Shown here one piece after another: positions 39,363 through 49,794 of a stretch of 64,000 bases of DNA (position 1 is its first letter; each line of letters opens with the position of its first letter). This stretch comes from Rhizobium rhododendri (GTDB lineage: Bacteria; Pseudomonadota; Alphaproteobacteria; Rhizobiales; Rhizobiaceae). The position numbers were made by a program, and so were the translations under genes. The stretch is from assembly GCF_007000325.2 (NCBI RefSeq), contig NZ_CP117267.1, forward strand, positions 2,356,001-2,420,000. Reading direction: 5' to 3'. Below the pieces are notes generated by a model. The model ran no database searches, was not told the origin of the DNA, and was given only the letters and a program-made list of their open reading frames with translations.

Positions 39363-40640
39363 ATGAAAAGAAATATTCTGCCCGTCCTCGCGCTCCTGTT
39401 CGGAACCCTGTTCCTGTTCATGGGCAACGGCCTTCACAGCCTGCTGCTACCCGTTCGCGGCACGGCCGAGGGCTATGCAACGACGACGCTCGGCCTGCTC
39501 GGAACGACATGGGCAACGGGCTTCGTGCTGGGTTGCCTGACGGCGCCCAAGCTCGTCCGTCGAGTCGGTCATGTCCGCGCCTTTTCGGGCTTCATCGCCG
39601 TCATCGCCATCATCGCCCTGCTGACCGGCCTGATCGTCGATTCCGCCTGGTGGGTGGCGCTGCGAGCCGTCACCGGCTTCTGCACCGCCGGCACCTCGAT
39701 GATCATCGAGAGCTGGCTGAACGAGCGCGCCACCAACGAAAGCCGGGGCGCGATCTTTTCGCTGTACATCGGCATCACCCTGATAGGCGCCGTCGGCGGC
39801 CAGATGATGATCCCGTTCGGCGACATCCATACGCCGATGCTCTTCATGGTCTGCGGCATCTGCTACTGCGTAGCCATGCTGCCGACGACGCTGTCCAACG
39901 CCGCCTCGCCGCAGCCCCTGAAGGCCATCAAGCTCGACCTCCCGGCCATCTACAGAAACTCACCCGTCTCGTGCATCGGCATCCTGCTCGTCGGCATCGC
40001 CAACGGTGCCTATGGCACGCTCGGTGCTGTCTTCGGCGCCCGTGCTGGCCTTGACGAAGGCAACATTGCCATCATGATGAGTTCGACCATCTTTGCCGGC
40101 GCGATGATGCAACTGCCGGCGGGCCGGCTCTCCGACCGTATCGACCGCCGCTACGTGCTGGCCATCATGGCCGCGATTGCTGCCGTCGATGGGCTGCTGT
40201 TGTTTATCTTCCAGCCCAGCACGCCCTATCTGCTGATCAGCCTCGTTATCGTCTACGGCGCTGCGGCCAACACGCTCTATCCGATCACCGTCGCCCATGC
40301 GAACGACTTCGCCTCGCCGGAGGAATATGTGAAGGTGTCGGGCGGCCTGCTGCTGCTCTATGGGATAGGCACCATCATCGGACCGACCATGAGCGGCCCG
40401 ATTATGTCTGCCATTGGCCCCTACTCACTGTTCCTCATCACCGCGATCGCCCATCTGGCGATCAGCGGCTATTCCATCTTCCGCAGCCGCCAGCGCGCCG
40501 CCATTCCAGCCGGAGAGCGCGATGCCTACACGAACATGCCGTCTGCCAACAACCAGATGATCACGCCGGAAAGCATGTCGATGGCCAACCCCATGGACAC
40601 GCCGACCGAAACGGACGATCCTGCCGTCAAATACGGATGA
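39363..40640 (+). CDS. Major facilitator superfamily transporter
   Basis: A 425-residue MFS protein with about 12 hydrophobic segments. The second half carries the family signature near GRLSDRIDRRYVLAIM, between helices 8 and 9, and the first half has an altered version (GFVLGCLTAPKLVRRVGHVRAF). It resembles the YcaD-like group, whose substrates are mostly unknown. The C-terminal tail (about 40 residues, Met/Asn/Pro-rich) is cytoplasmic. The start is preceded by AGGAT. The DUF1192 gene follows after 13 bp, so the two are one transcript. Confidence 0.9.
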   Translation: MKRNILPVLALLFGTLFLFMGNGLHSLLLPVRGTAEGYATTTLGLLGTTWATGFVLGCLTAPKLVRRVGHVRAFSGFIAVIAIIALLTGLIVDSAWWVALRAVTGFCTAGTSMIIESWLNERATNESRGAIFSLYIGITLIGAVGGQMMIPFGDIHTPMLFMVCGICYCVAMLPTTLSNAASPQPLKAIKLDLPAIYRNSPVSCIGILLVGIANGAYGTLGAVFGARAGLDEGNIAIMMSSTIFAGAMMQLPAGRLSDRIDRRYVLAIMAAIAAVDGLLLFIFQPSTPYLLISLVIVYGAAANTLYPITVAHANDFASPEEYVKVSGGLLLLYGIGTIIGPTMSGPIMSAIGPYSLFLITAIAHLAISGYSIFRSRQRAAIPAGERDAYTNMPSANNQMITPESMSMANPMDTPTETDDPAVKYG

Positions 40641-40653
40641 AGGAGAAACCGCG

Positions 40654-40845
40654 ATGAGCCTGTTTGACGACGACCGTCCGAAAAAGCCGGGTATCCACGA
40701 GATCGGTAGCGATATCACCCTGCTGTCGGTCGATGAGCTGAAGGAGCGTATCTCTCGTCTTCACGAGGAAATCGCGCGTCTCGAACTTGCCTGCAACGAA
40801 AAGGCCTCCGGTCGGAGGGCAGCCGAGAGCCTTTTCCGTTCCTGA
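40654..40845 (+). CDS. DUF1192 small protein
   Basis: A 63-residue protein with the DUF1192 pattern: DDDRPKKPGIHEIG, then LSVDELKERISRLHEEIARL and a short charged tail. One amphipathic helix with heptad character dominates. Common in alphaproteobacteria next to the RcdA gene; function unknown. It follows the MFS gene closely. Confidence 0.88.
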   Translation: MSLFDDDRPKKPGIHEIGSDITLLSVDELKERISRLHEEIARLELACNEKASGRRAAESLFRS

Positions 40846-40901
40846 AATTTACCCGCCGCCTCGGCAATCTGCATAGCAGCAAGTACAATTTCGGGGCGTC
40901 T

Positions 40902-40916
40902 TTAACTAAAAATTAA
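40902..40916 (+). promoter_or_regulatory. CtrA-type box 1 (TTAA-N7-TTAA)
   Basis: TTAA at 40902-40905 and 40913-40916 are separated by exactly 7 bases, the full CtrA consensus spacing. It lies 57 bases past the DUF1192 stop and upstream of the orphan terminator at 41018-41045. Confidence 0.65.
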
Positions 40917-40934
40917 GCTTTATCATTCATTACT

Positions 40935-41045
40935 GTGAACATCCGGATTTTGTCTGGACTCAGACAGTTTTTCACCATTTGGCGAATTGGTCTGATTTTT
41001 CTCCCTGTTTCACCTTCAGAGCCGCTTTTTGCGGCTCTTTTTTTG
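40935..41045 (+). ncRNA. Candidate small RNA upstream of rcdA
   Basis: Between CtrA-type box 1 and box 2 there is a strong terminator 170 bases after the nearest upstream stop. A hairpin GTCTG-GACT-CAGAC followed by a T-rich single strand precedes it. This is the layout of an Hfq-type small RNA of about 110 bases; the 5' end is a guess from the box position. It could instead be a long 3' UTR of the MFS-DUF1192 message. Confidence 0.45.
41018..41045 (+). terminator. Strong Rho-independent terminator
   Basis: Stem AGAGCCGC/GCGGCTCT (41018-41025 with 41031-41038), T5 loop, then seven T. Confidence 0.9.
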
Positions 41046-41083
41046 TCTTTGCCTGCCGGCGCAGGCCAAGGAAACTGTGGAGA

Positions 41084-41098
41084 TTAACCTTCTATTAA
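41084..41098 (+). promoter_or_regulatory. CtrA-type box 2 in the rcdA promoter region
   Basis: TTAA at 41084-41087 and 41095-41098 with exactly 7 bases between. It lies 128 bases upstream of the rcdA ATG, with a CTTGCA -35-like element just after it (about 41105-41110). Confidence 0.7.
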
Positions 41099-41225
41099 GA
41101 ATCGACTTGCAGATCTGGGGTAAAACTACCATCTTGAAGTCAATCAGCGCCGCCTAATCGAAACCTTTTGCGACCTGCCGGCGTTACATAAGCAAAACTG
41201 ACTGTCTGCAACAGGGACTACTCTG

Positions 41226-41738
41226 ATGTCTGAACTTGGATTGAACACCGTTAGCTTTGCAGGTCGTGCCGCCTCGTCGTCGCAATTCAAGGCGCTGTAT
41301 GCAGAGGGTATGTCCCTCGTGGAAGAGACAGCGGCTTACCTCGATGGTAATGGTCGTGCTGCTTCCAAGGTCCTGCCGCGCATGGCATCGGTGCTTTACG
41401 CAGCGGAATCCATGCGCCTGACCACACGTCTGATGCAGATGGCTTCTTGGCTCCTGCTGCAGCGTGCCGTCAACAACGGCGAGATGTCGCGCGACCAGGT
41501 CCTCACCGAAAAGAATAAGGTCCGCCTGGACGGTTTCAACGTCGACAAGACGGCGCCTGGCTGGGGTGATCTTCCGGAATCCTTCCGCGACCTCGTAGAG
41601 CGCTCCCTTCGCTTGCAGAACCGCGTAGCAATTCTCGATCGCGAGATCTATCGCCCTTCAGAGACCATCGTTCCGGACAACCAGAACAGCGTCAAGGCGC
41701 AGCTTAGCCTGCTCCAGACCGCTTTCGGCATGAACTGA
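41226..41738 (+). CDS. rcdA: RcdA-family protein (DUF1465), regulator of CtrA degradation
   Basis: A 170-residue all-helical protein matching DUF1465/RcdA (FAGRAASSSQFKALYAEGMS, LVEETAAYLDGNGRAASKVL, ESMRLTTRLMQMASWLLLQR). In Caulobacter RcdA is an adaptor that delivers CtrA and other substrates to ClpXP; in S. meliloti it is needed for CtrA turnover. The disordered C-terminal tail of the family is present (DNQNSVKAQLSLLQTAF). A perfect CtrA-type box upstream suggests that CtrA controls its own degradation factor. The gene stands alone, with a terminator 28 bases after the stop. Confidence 0.9.
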   Translation: MSELGLNTVSFAGRAASSSQFKALYAEGMSLVEETAAYLDGNGRAASKVLPRMASVLYAAESMRLTTRLMQMASWLLLQRAVNNGEMSRDQVLTEKNKVRLDGFNVDKTAPGWGDLPESFRDLVERSLRLQNRVAILDREIYRPSETIVPDNQNSVKAQLSLLQTAFGMN

Positions 41739-41765
41739 TCCGATCAAACCTCTCTTTCTTGGAAA

Positions 41766-41796
41766 GCCGGCCCGCTCATCGCGCGGCCGGTTTTTT
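41766..41796 (+). terminator. Rho-independent terminator of rcdA
   Basis: Stem CCGGCC/GGCCGG (41767-41772 with 41785-41790), extended by CGC/GCG over one bulge, then TTTTTT. Confidence 0.88.
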
Positions 41797-41825
41797 GTTG
41801 TCAACCGCCTGGCGGCAGGACAAAG

Positions 41826-41846
41826 AAAAGCCCGGCAAAACCGGGC
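41826..41846 (-). terminator. Rho-independent terminator of rpmE
   Basis: Stem GCCCGG/CCGGGC (41841-41846 with 41830-41835), 5-base loop; on the minus strand followed by TTTTCTTT, 30 bases after the rpmE stop. Confidence 0.75.
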
Positions 41847-41876
41847 CCCTCAGAAACATAACGATAAAGCGGCGTA

Positions 41877-42098
41877 TTAGACGCCGAGACCGCCGAAACG
41901 CTTGTTGAACTTTGAGATACGGCCGCCGCGGTCCATCATCTGCTGATTGCCGCCGGTCCATGCCGGGTGCGACTTGGAGTCGATTTCGAGGTTCATCGTG
42001 GCGCCTTCAGAACCCCAGGTGGAGCGGGTTTCATATTCGGTGCCATCGGTCATGACGACCTTGATGGTGTGGTATTCGGGATGGATGTTTGCCTTCAT
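41877..42098 (-). CDS. rpmE: 50S ribosomal protein L31
   Basis: A 73-residue L31 with [19 protein letters not shown] and the C-terminal block [20 protein letters not shown]. The Cys residues of zinc-binding L31 are absent, so this is the zinc-independent (C-minus) form, usual in rhizobia. It converges with rcdA and diverges from the ABC exporter gene. Confidence 0.97.
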   Translation of the reverse strand: MKANIHPEYHTIKVVMTDGTEYETRSTWGSEGATMNLEIDSKSHPAWTGGNQQMMDRGGRISKFNKRFGGLGV

Positions 42099-42290
42099 AA
42101 CAATATTCCTGCCATGCCAGGGTCCATTTGTCGCAAGCCATTGCAGCGACCGACCCGATTGAATAAATGAAGCCGCAGCAGATGGCGGCCACGGCTTCCA
42201 ATTACGATGCGGTGCCTATACAGCAAGGCCACGCAGATAACAAGGGCCGATCAGGGCCCAAAGCCTGGCTTTACAGGGATAGGAGACGAC

Positions 42291-44093
<1,803 letters not shown>

Positions 44094-44261
44094 CACCCCG
44101 GGCGACTGCACGGAGGCTGAACCCTCCGCCCAAGGCAGCTCTCGCCCTGCAGCTTGCATTTTGCCGCCCGCTCCATCTTGACAGACCTCCATCTTTCAGG
44201 CGGCATTGCCAAGCGCTGCAAGCAGCCGAAAGACGAACGTCCAGACAGGGAGACGAGCACC

Positions 44262-44450
44262 ATGTACAAATTTGAAGTCTACAAGGACAAAGCCGGCGAA
44301 TTTCGTTTCCGGTTCAAGGCATCGAACGGCGAAACGATGTTCTCGTCGGAAGGCTACAAGGCAAAGGCCTCGGCCATGCATGCTATCGAATCGATCAAGA
44401 AGAACACACCCGGCGCCGACATAGACGACCAGACGAGCGCCACGGTCTGA
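44262..44450 (+). CDS. YegP-family (DUF1508) small protein
   Basis: A 62-residue single YegP repeat: MYKFEVYKDKAGEFRFRFKA, then SEGYKAKASAMHAIESIKKN. These small alpha/beta proteins occur in one or two copies and their function is unknown. AGGGAG lies 10 bases before the ATG. The 168-base gap after the ABC gene suggests a separate transcript. Confidence 0.92.
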   Translation: MYKFEVYKDKAGEFRFRFKASNGETMFSSEGYKAKASAMHAIESIKKNTPGADIDDQTSATV

Positions 44451-44476
44451 GGCCGGACTGTAGCCTTCCCAAATCA

Positions 44477-44506
44477 GCAAAGCCGACGCCCGCGCGCCGG
44501 CTTTGC
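44477..44506. terminator. Hairpin between convergent genes
   Basis: Inverted repeat GCAAAGCCG/CGGCTTTGC (44477-44485 with 44498-44506), between the YegP-like gene and the convergent OmpA-like gene. No clear U-tract on either side. Confidence 0.5.
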
Positions 44507-44544
44507 TTGATCATCGGGTTGGTCAGGGAACCAGATCGTGCCGA

Positions 44545-45576
44545 TTACTTCTCGGTCAACTTGAGCTCGATGCGCCGGTTGGTGGCGCGAGCCTCCGGCG
44601 TATCCCCCGGCGCAATGGGCTGGAATTCGCCAAAACCTGCCGCTACCAGCCGGTCCGCAGGAACACCTTGCGAGATCAGGTATTTGACGACCGCGATGGC
44701 GCGGGCGGACGACAGGGCCCAGTTGTCGGCATACTTGCCGGTCCCGGACAGCGGCACATTGTCGGTATGACCGTCGACACGCAGCACCCAGTTGATCTCC
44801 GGCGGGATTTCCTTGGCGACGTCGATCAGCGCCTTTGCGAGCTTGGTCATTTCGGTCAAGCCCTGCGGGTTGAGATCTGCCCCGCCTGACGGAAACAGGA
44901 CTTCCGACTGGAATACGAAGCGGTCGCCGACGATGCGGATATTGTCGCGGTCGGACAGGATTTCGCGCAGGCGCCCGAAAAAGTCCGAACGGTAGCGGTT
45001 GAGCTCCTGAACCTTCTGGGCGAGAGCGACATTCAGCCGCCGGCCGAGATCGGCAATCTTTACCTGTGAAGAATCGTCTTTGGCTTCCGATGCCTGCAGG
45101 GCCGCCTCGACCGCCGCGATCTGGTTGCGCAGCGCGGCAATCTGCTGGTTCAGCAAGTCGACCTGGCTGAGGGCACGGCTGCTCGCCTGCTTCTGGTCGT
45201 CGAGCTGCTGCGTCAGGCTGCCAATCCTCGCCTGCGAGGCCTCAGTGCTGCCGGAGCCAGCAGCCAGCAACGTCTGCAGCCGGGACTTCTCGCTTTGCGC
45301 CGAGGCCAGCGACGCCTGCAGGTTGGCAACGGAATCCTCGAGATCCTGCTTGCCGCTCTTTTCCAGCGCCAGCAGTTGCGTCAGTTCGTTGATCTGGCCG
45401 TTCAGCCGGGCAAGCACCTCGTCGCGACCGCTGAGCTGCCGGCTGAGGATGAACTGGCCGATGACGAATACCGTCAGCAAGAACATGATCGCCATCAGCA
45501 GAGTCGACAGCGCGTCGACGAAGCCGGGCCAATAGTCGATCGTCCGCTGGGTCCGGCGGTTGCGCGAGAGCGCCAT
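44545..45576 (-). CDS. MotB/OmpA-like partner of a proton-channel pair
   Basis: A 343-residue protein with one N-terminal membrane helix (about 17-41) that carries an acidic residue in the MotB position (YWPGFVDALSTLLMAIMFLL, Asp21). A long coiled coil follows (about 45-190), then a C-terminal OmpA peptidoglycan-binding domain (LRVDGHTDNVPLSGTG, ATNRRIELKL). It starts 2 bp after the ExbB/MotA-like gene stop. By analogy the pair uses proton flow to do mechanical work on the cell wall, but it is not the flagellar MotAB. Similar pairs are widespread in rhizobia without known function. Confidence 0.9.
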   Translation of the reverse strand: MALSRNRRTQRTIDYWPGFVDALSTLLMAIMFLLTVFVIGQFILSRQLSGRDEVLARLNGQINELTQLLALEKSGKQDLEDSVANLQASLASAQSEKSRLQTLLAAGSGSTEASQARIGSLTQQLDDQKQASSRALSQVDLLNQQIAALRNQIAAVEAALQASEAKDDSSQVKIADLGRRLNVALAQKVQELNRYRSDFFGRLREILSDRDNIRIVGDRFVFQSEVLFPSGGADLNPQGLTEMTKLAKALIDVAKEIPPEINWVLRVDGHTDNVPLSGTGKYADNWALSSARAIAVVKYLISQGVPADRLVAAGFGEFQPIAPGDTPEARATNRRIELKLTEK

Positions 45577-45578
45577 GG

Positions 45579-46619
45579 CTACTTGCTCCCGGTCTTTTCG
45601 ATACTTCCGATACGATCCGACAGCCGGTCCAGCGTCCGGCGCATCGACTTCGCTTCTTCCTGCTGCGCTTCGATCCAGTCCCGCAGCATCTGCTGCTCGT
45701 TGCGCATGTTCTTGACCAGTCCCTGGATGCCGTCGGCAAGGTTGGCCATGGCCGCGACCGATCGCTGGCCGCTGCCGCCTTCTTCAGCGATCTGGCGCAT
45801 CTGTTCAGACAAGGCGCGGACATCATCCGCAGAGGCTCCATTAGTAGCGTCGGGCACGGACGACATGTCGGAACCGACATCGGTGACCGATGACAGCCAG
45901 TTTTCCAGTTCCGTGTAGAAACGGCTCTGCGCCCGCCCGGCCTGCAGGTCGAGGAAACCGAGGATCAGTGAACCGGAAAGACCGAGCAGTGAAGACGAAA
46001 ACGCCGTACCCATGCCGACCAGCGGCGCGGCGAGACTTTCCTTCAGCGTGCCCAGGATGTCGCCACCCTCGGCCACATCGAGCGACTGGATGACCTTGTT
46101 GATCGATCCGATCGTGCCGATCAGGCCCCAGAAGGTGCCGAGCAGGCCGAGGAAGACCAACAGTCCGATCAGATAGCGCGATATATCCCGGGATTCGTCG
46201 AGCCGCGAGGCAATCGAATCGAGGATGGAGCGCAGTGTTGCAGTCGAAAGCGACATCGACTTGCGGCTGCCGAGAAGAGCGCGCATCGGCGCCAGCAGTT
46301 TTGGATTGAGGTCGACCTTGTCGGCATCGCCAACAACGCGGAAGGAGTTGAACCAGCGGACTTCCGGCCTGAGGGAAAGCACATGGTTGAAAACAAGGAT
46401 GATGCCGACGACGAGAACGCCGAGGATCAGGCCGTTCAGGCCCGGATTGTGCATGAAGGCTTCCTGCCCCTGGCGGAACAGGATGGCGGCGATAAAGCCG
46501 ACAATGATGAGAAACAGGATCATCGTCCAGAAAAAGGCCATCGGGCTCGATAGCCTGTACGCGCGGCTCTGCATCGGATCGTCAGTCGACCCAAGATCCG
46601 ACAATTTCACATTTTTCAT
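45579..46619 (-). CDS. MotA/TolQ/ExbB-like channel protein
   Basis: A 346-residue inner-membrane protein with four hydrophobic segments (about 26-48, 60-80, 150-175, 195-225). The third and fourth have the channel pattern GLLGTFWGLIGTIGSI and APLVGMGTAFSSSLLGLSGS. A C-terminal cytoplasmic helix of about 70 residues (NEQQMLRDWIEAQQEEAKSM) is unusual for ExbB and resembles the tails seen in ZorA-type proteins, but shorter. GAGG precedes ATG 46619; 26 upstream codons are ignored. It forms an operon with the OmpA-like gene. Confidence 0.88.
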   Translation of the reverse strand: MKNVKLSDLGSTDDPMQSRAYRLSSPMAFFWTMILFLIIVGFIAAILFRQGQEAFMHNPGLNGLILGVLVVGIILVFNHVLSLRPEVRWFNSFRVVGDADKVDLNPKLLAPMRALLGSRKSMSLSTATLRSILDSIASRLDESRDISRYLIGLLVFLGLLGTFWGLIGTIGSINKVIQSLDVAEGGDILGTLKESLAAPLVGMGTAFSSSLLGLSGSLILGFLDLQAGRAQSRFYTELENWLSSVTDVGSDMSSVPDATNGASADDVRALSEQMRQIAEEGGSGQRSVAAMANLADGIQGLVKNMRNEQQMLRDWIEAQQEEAKSMRRTLDRLSDRIGSIEKTGSK

Positions 46620-46754
46620 GAATACCTCAGCCACCGCAGATTTTCCGCCTGCGAAGACTAGAGCATCATTGCGCCGAATTGAAGAGTATCGGCCCACAAA
46701 ACATGTGCGTTGCGGTAGGCTATCCGACTGGCCTAAGCTGCGTGTTTGCTTGGC

Positions 46755-47555
46755 TTAACGGGTCGGGATCGGACGCTTGACGACTTCCAACAGCGCCTTC
46801 TGGATGTACTCGTTGCCGCAGATGATCGAGCCTTTCGCAAGCATCTCGGTGCCACCGTCGAAATCGGACAGGAAGCCGCCGGCTTCGCGGATCAGCAGCA
46901 CGCCGGCAGCGATATCCCAAGCGTTAAGCCCGGTTTCCCACATGCCGTCGAAGCGACCGGCAGCCACATAGGCCAGATCGAGCGCCGCAGAGCCCAGCCG
47001 GCGAACACCGGAGACTTCGCCCATGACATGGCGCAACTCGACAAGGAACTTGCCGTGGCTGCCGCGACCCAGATGCGGGACGCCGCAGGTGATGACGCAA
47101 TCCGACAGCACACGGCGGCCGGCAACACGCAGGCGACGATCGTTGAGGAAGGCACCGCCGCCACGCTCGGAGGTGTAGAGTTCGTCCGTCGCCGGATTGA
47201 AGATGACGCCGGCGACGATCTCGCCGTTGCGTTCCAGGCCGATCGAAACCGCAAACAGCGGAATGCCGTGCAGGAAGTTCGTCGTACCATCGAGCGGATC
47301 GACGATCCAGCGATGGGCACCGTCGGTGCCGATGATTTCCTGGCTTTCCTCGCCGAGGAAGCCGTAGGTCGGCCGCGCCTTCATCAGCTCTTCGCGGATG
47401 ATTTTTTCAGCCTTGAAATCCGCCTGCGAGACGAAATCGCCGGGGCCCTTGACGGAGACCTGCAGGTTCTGCACCTCGCCGAAATCGCGGCTCAGGGACT
47501 TGCCAGCCTTGAGGGCGGCCTGGACCATGACATTGAGAAGAGCAGAGCGAGCCAT
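46755..47555 (-). CDS. suhB: Inositol monophosphatase family protein (SuhB-like)
   Basis: A 266-residue Mg2+-dependent phosphatase with all family motifs: GEES (metal-binding Glu), WIVDPLDGTTNFLHGIP and WDIAAGVLLIREAGG. SuhB also binds the NusA antitermination complex in E. coli; whether that holds here is unknown. AAGGA lies 8 bases before ATG 47555; 34 open upstream codons are unsupported. It is followed after 135 bp by the ExbB-like gene on the same strand. Confidence 0.93.
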   Translation of the reverse strand: MARSALLNVMVQAALKAGKSLSRDFGEVQNLQVSVKGPGDFVSQADFKAEKIIREELMKARPTYGFLGEESQEIIGTDGAHRWIVDPLDGTTNFLHGIPLFAVSIGLERNGEIVAGVIFNPATDELYTSERGGGAFLNDRRLRVAGRRVLSDCVITCGVPHLGRGSHGKFLVELRHVMGEVSGVRRLGSAALDLAYVAAGRFDGMWETGLNAWDIAAGVLLIREAGGFLSDFDGGTEMLAKGSIICGNEYIQKALLEVVKRPIPTR

Positions 47556-47814
47556 ATGGCAATTCCTTGAAACACGAAAGACGCCATCCGGACCCGGATC
47601 AGGGTCCCGGCGGAGCGGGATCGGCGGCGCGATAAAGATTGGCGGCCTCAAGACCACAAAATCGTGCGCATTTCAAGGGCACAGCCGCATAGCTGCGTTG
47701 CGCCGCTCAAGGATCGTTAATTTAACGAGCCCGATCCCACCGCTTGAGACGATAGCCAAATGCGGATGTCGCCGCCGCTGGAAGCAGCGCAAGGCGGCAA
47801 CCAAGAGCCTGAGC
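47556..47814. other. Non-coding gap between cheB and suhB
   Basis: 260 bases without a credible gene. It holds a 13-base palindrome CGTTAATTTAACG (47715-47727) about 160 bases before suhB, a GC hairpin just past cheB (47771-47798, outer GCCGCC/GGCGGC) without U-tract, and a hairpin GGACCC/GGGTCC near 47592-47608. Confidence 0.4.
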
Positions 47815-48909
47815 CTAGAACTTCTGCTGCGCAATCAGGATTTCGCGGGCCAGCTGGTCGAGCGGCAGGATACGGTCGACGCCGCCATGGGCGATGGCTT
47901 CCTTCGGCATGCCGAAGACCACGCAACTTGCCTCGTCCTGGGCAACCGTATAGGCGCCGGCCTGCTTCATCTCCAGCATGCCGCGCGCACCGTCGTCGCC
48001 CATGCCGGTCATGATGACCCCCATGGCATTCGAGCCGGCAGCCCGTGCGGCCGACCGAAACAGCACGTCGACCGATGGACGGTGGCGGGAGACGAGCGGC
48101 CCCGGCTTTACAGACACCGAGTAGCGGGCACCGTGGCGTTCCAGAAGCATATGCCGGTCGCCGGGCGCAATCAGCACGTGGCCGCGCAGGACCGGATCGC
48201 CGTCGACAGCTTCCTTGACCTCGACCTCGCAGAGGCCATTCAGCCGCTTTGCGAAGGCTGCCGTGAATTTCTCCGGCATGTGCTGGACGATGACCATGCC
48301 CGGCGCGTTCGCAGGCAATGCCTCGAGCAGCGCACGCAGCGCCTCCGTCCCGCCCGTCGAAGCTCCGACGCAAACGACCATCTCAGTGGTCTTTGCCATC
48401 GCCCTGCCGGTTGGCGGTGGCAGCATGACGTCGGCCGTCAGCTTTGCGGCGGGAGCGCCAGCCCGTGCGGCAACTCCCTCGGCCGCCCGCTTGCTGCCCG
48501 GAATTCGAGCATGCGACGCGGCCTTGACGACCTCGCGGATCCGCATCGCTTCTTCGGCCAGATAGTCTGCAGCGCCGATCCGGGGCTTGAGGATGATATC
48601 GACGGCGCCCGCCTCAAGCGCCTGCAGCAAGGTCTCTGAGCCCGCCTCCGTCAGCGACGAGCACATGACGACCGGGATCGGCCGCTGCAGCATCAGCTTG
48701 CGCAGAAAGGTAATGCCATCCATCCGCGGCATCTCGACATCCAGGGTGATGACATCCGGGATTTCCTCCTGGATCTTCCGTGCCGCCGCAAATGGGTCCG
48801 CAGCCACTCCCATGACTTCGATTTCGGGATCGTCGGACAGGATCGCGGTCAAGGTTTGCCGGACACTGGCGGAGTCATCGATAATCAGAACTCGAATTTT
48901 CTTTGGCAT
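47815..48909 (-). CDS. cheB: Chemotaxis response regulator / protein-glutamate methylesterase CheB
   Basis: Demethylates and deamidates receptors when phosphorylated by CheA. The 364 residues have a receiver domain (Asp11/Asp12, phospho-acceptor Asp57 in [12 protein letters not shown]), a linker, and a methylesterase domain with the catalytic triad region: Ser in [11 protein letters not shown], His in [10 protein letters not shown], Asp in [11 protein letters not shown]. Two starts are possible: ATG 48924, directly after the cheR stop, or ATG 48909, beginning [13 protein letters not shown], which has GGAAAAGG ahead. I use the latter. It is the last gene of the che operon. Confidence 0.95.
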   Translation of the reverse strand: MPKKIRVLIIDDSASVRQTLTAILSDDPEIEVMGVAADPFAAARKIQEEIPDVITLDVEMPRMDGITFLRKLMLQRPIPVVMCSSLTEAGSETLLQALEAGAVDIILKPRIGAADYLAEEAMRIREVVKAASHARIPGSKRAAEGVAARAGAPAAKLTADVMLPPPTGRAMAKTTEMVVCVGASTGGTEALRALLEALPANAPGMVIVQHMPEKFTAAFAKRLNGLCEVEVKEAVDGDPVLRGHVLIAPGDRHMLLERHGARYSVSVKPGPLVSRHRPSVDVLFRSAARAAGSNAMGVIMTGMGDDGARGMLEMKQAGAYTVAQDEASCVVFGMPKEAIAHGGVDRILPLDQLAREILIAQQKF

Positions 48910-48924
48910 ACCTTTTCCATGCAT

Positions 48925-49794
48925 TTAGAGGCGCTGAAAGACAGTGTTTGACACCTGCTTCAAGGGCAGGTCGATGCCGGCAAGCGATTCCGAGTGGCCG
49001 ATAAACAGATAGCCGCCCGGAAGCAGGCAGTCGCACAGGCGGCCGATGACATCTGCCTGGGTGGGTTTGTCGAAGTAGATGAGAACGTTGCGGCAGAAGA
49101 TAATGTGCATGGGACCGCCGACACCGTAGGACTTGTCCATCAGGTTCATCCGGCCAAAACCGACATGCGACCGCAAACGCGGCGCGATGCGCACCTCCCG
49201 CCGTTGCTGCTGCTTCGAGCTCATCACATATTTCCGGCGAAGATTGGCAGGCACCGGCTCAACGAGGCTGTCGGCGTAAATCCCGATACGGGCCGCCTCC
49301 AGCACGTCGGTGCTGAGATCTGTTGCAAGCACCGAATAGTCGATACCGGGCACGCGTTCGGCAAACTCTGACAGCACCATCGCCATCGTGTAGGGCTCGG
49401 CGCCTGTCGAGCAGGCAGAACTCCACGCCCGCAGCCGCCGTTCCCCGCGTTTGACGAGATCGGGCAAGGCCACAGCTTCCATGTATTCGAAGTGCTTCGG
49501 CTCACGAAAGAAATCAGTCTTGTTGGTCGTGACCGCATCGATCAGGTGCACCGTCTCGGTTTCGAGCCCGTCGCCGTTGAACAGGAAATCGCAATAGTCG
49601 TCGAAGGAAGTGATCCCCGTTGCCCGGAGGCGCCGGCGCAGGCGGCCCTCGAGCATCGTCAGTTTCGTCGTCGGCATCTTGATGCCGCTATACTCGTAGA
49701 TGAACTGGGCAAGCTTTTCGAAATTGCGCTTGCTGATGTGATCGCCGAAAGCCTGGCTTTCCTGTTGGGCCACTCTCATCCGCTGCCCACTCAC
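48925..49794 (-). CDS. cheR: Chemotaxis protein methyltransferase CheR
   Basis: SAM-dependent receptor methyltransferase of 289 residues: N-terminal helical domain (KLAQFIYEYSGIKM, EGRLRRRLRATG), then the catalytic domain with the SAM loop AWSSACSTGAEPYTMAM and IIFCRNVLIYFDKP. GTG 49794 overlaps the cheW stop (GTGA); ATG 49779 is an alternative start. Translational coupling with cheW is expected. Confidence 0.95.
   Translation of the reverse strand: MSGQRMRVAQQESQAFGDHISKRNFEKLAQFIYEYSGIKMPTTKLTMLEGRLRRRLRATGITSFDDYCDFLFNGDGLETETVHLIDAVTTNKTDFFREPKHFEYMEAVALPDLVKRGERRLRAWSSACSTGAEPYTMAMVLSEFAERVPGIDYSVLATDLSTDVLEAARIGIYADSLVEPVPANLRRKYVMSSKQQQRREVRIAPRLRSHVGFGRMNLMDKSYGVGGPMHIIFCRNVLIYFDKPTQADVIGRLCDCLLPGGYLFIGHSESLAGIDLPLKQVSNTVFQRL

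Noticed and set aside
44545..46619. Zorya-type phage defence (ZorA/ZorB)
   Set aside because: The pair has MotA/MotB-like features, but no ZorC, ZorD or ZorE-like gene is near; neighbours are suhB and a YegP-like gene, and the ExbB-like tail is too short for ZorA.
47556..47814. suhB/mmgR-type small RNA next to suhB
   Set aside because: No terminator with U-tract was seen in the gap, and I cannot recall the family sequence well enough to match it.
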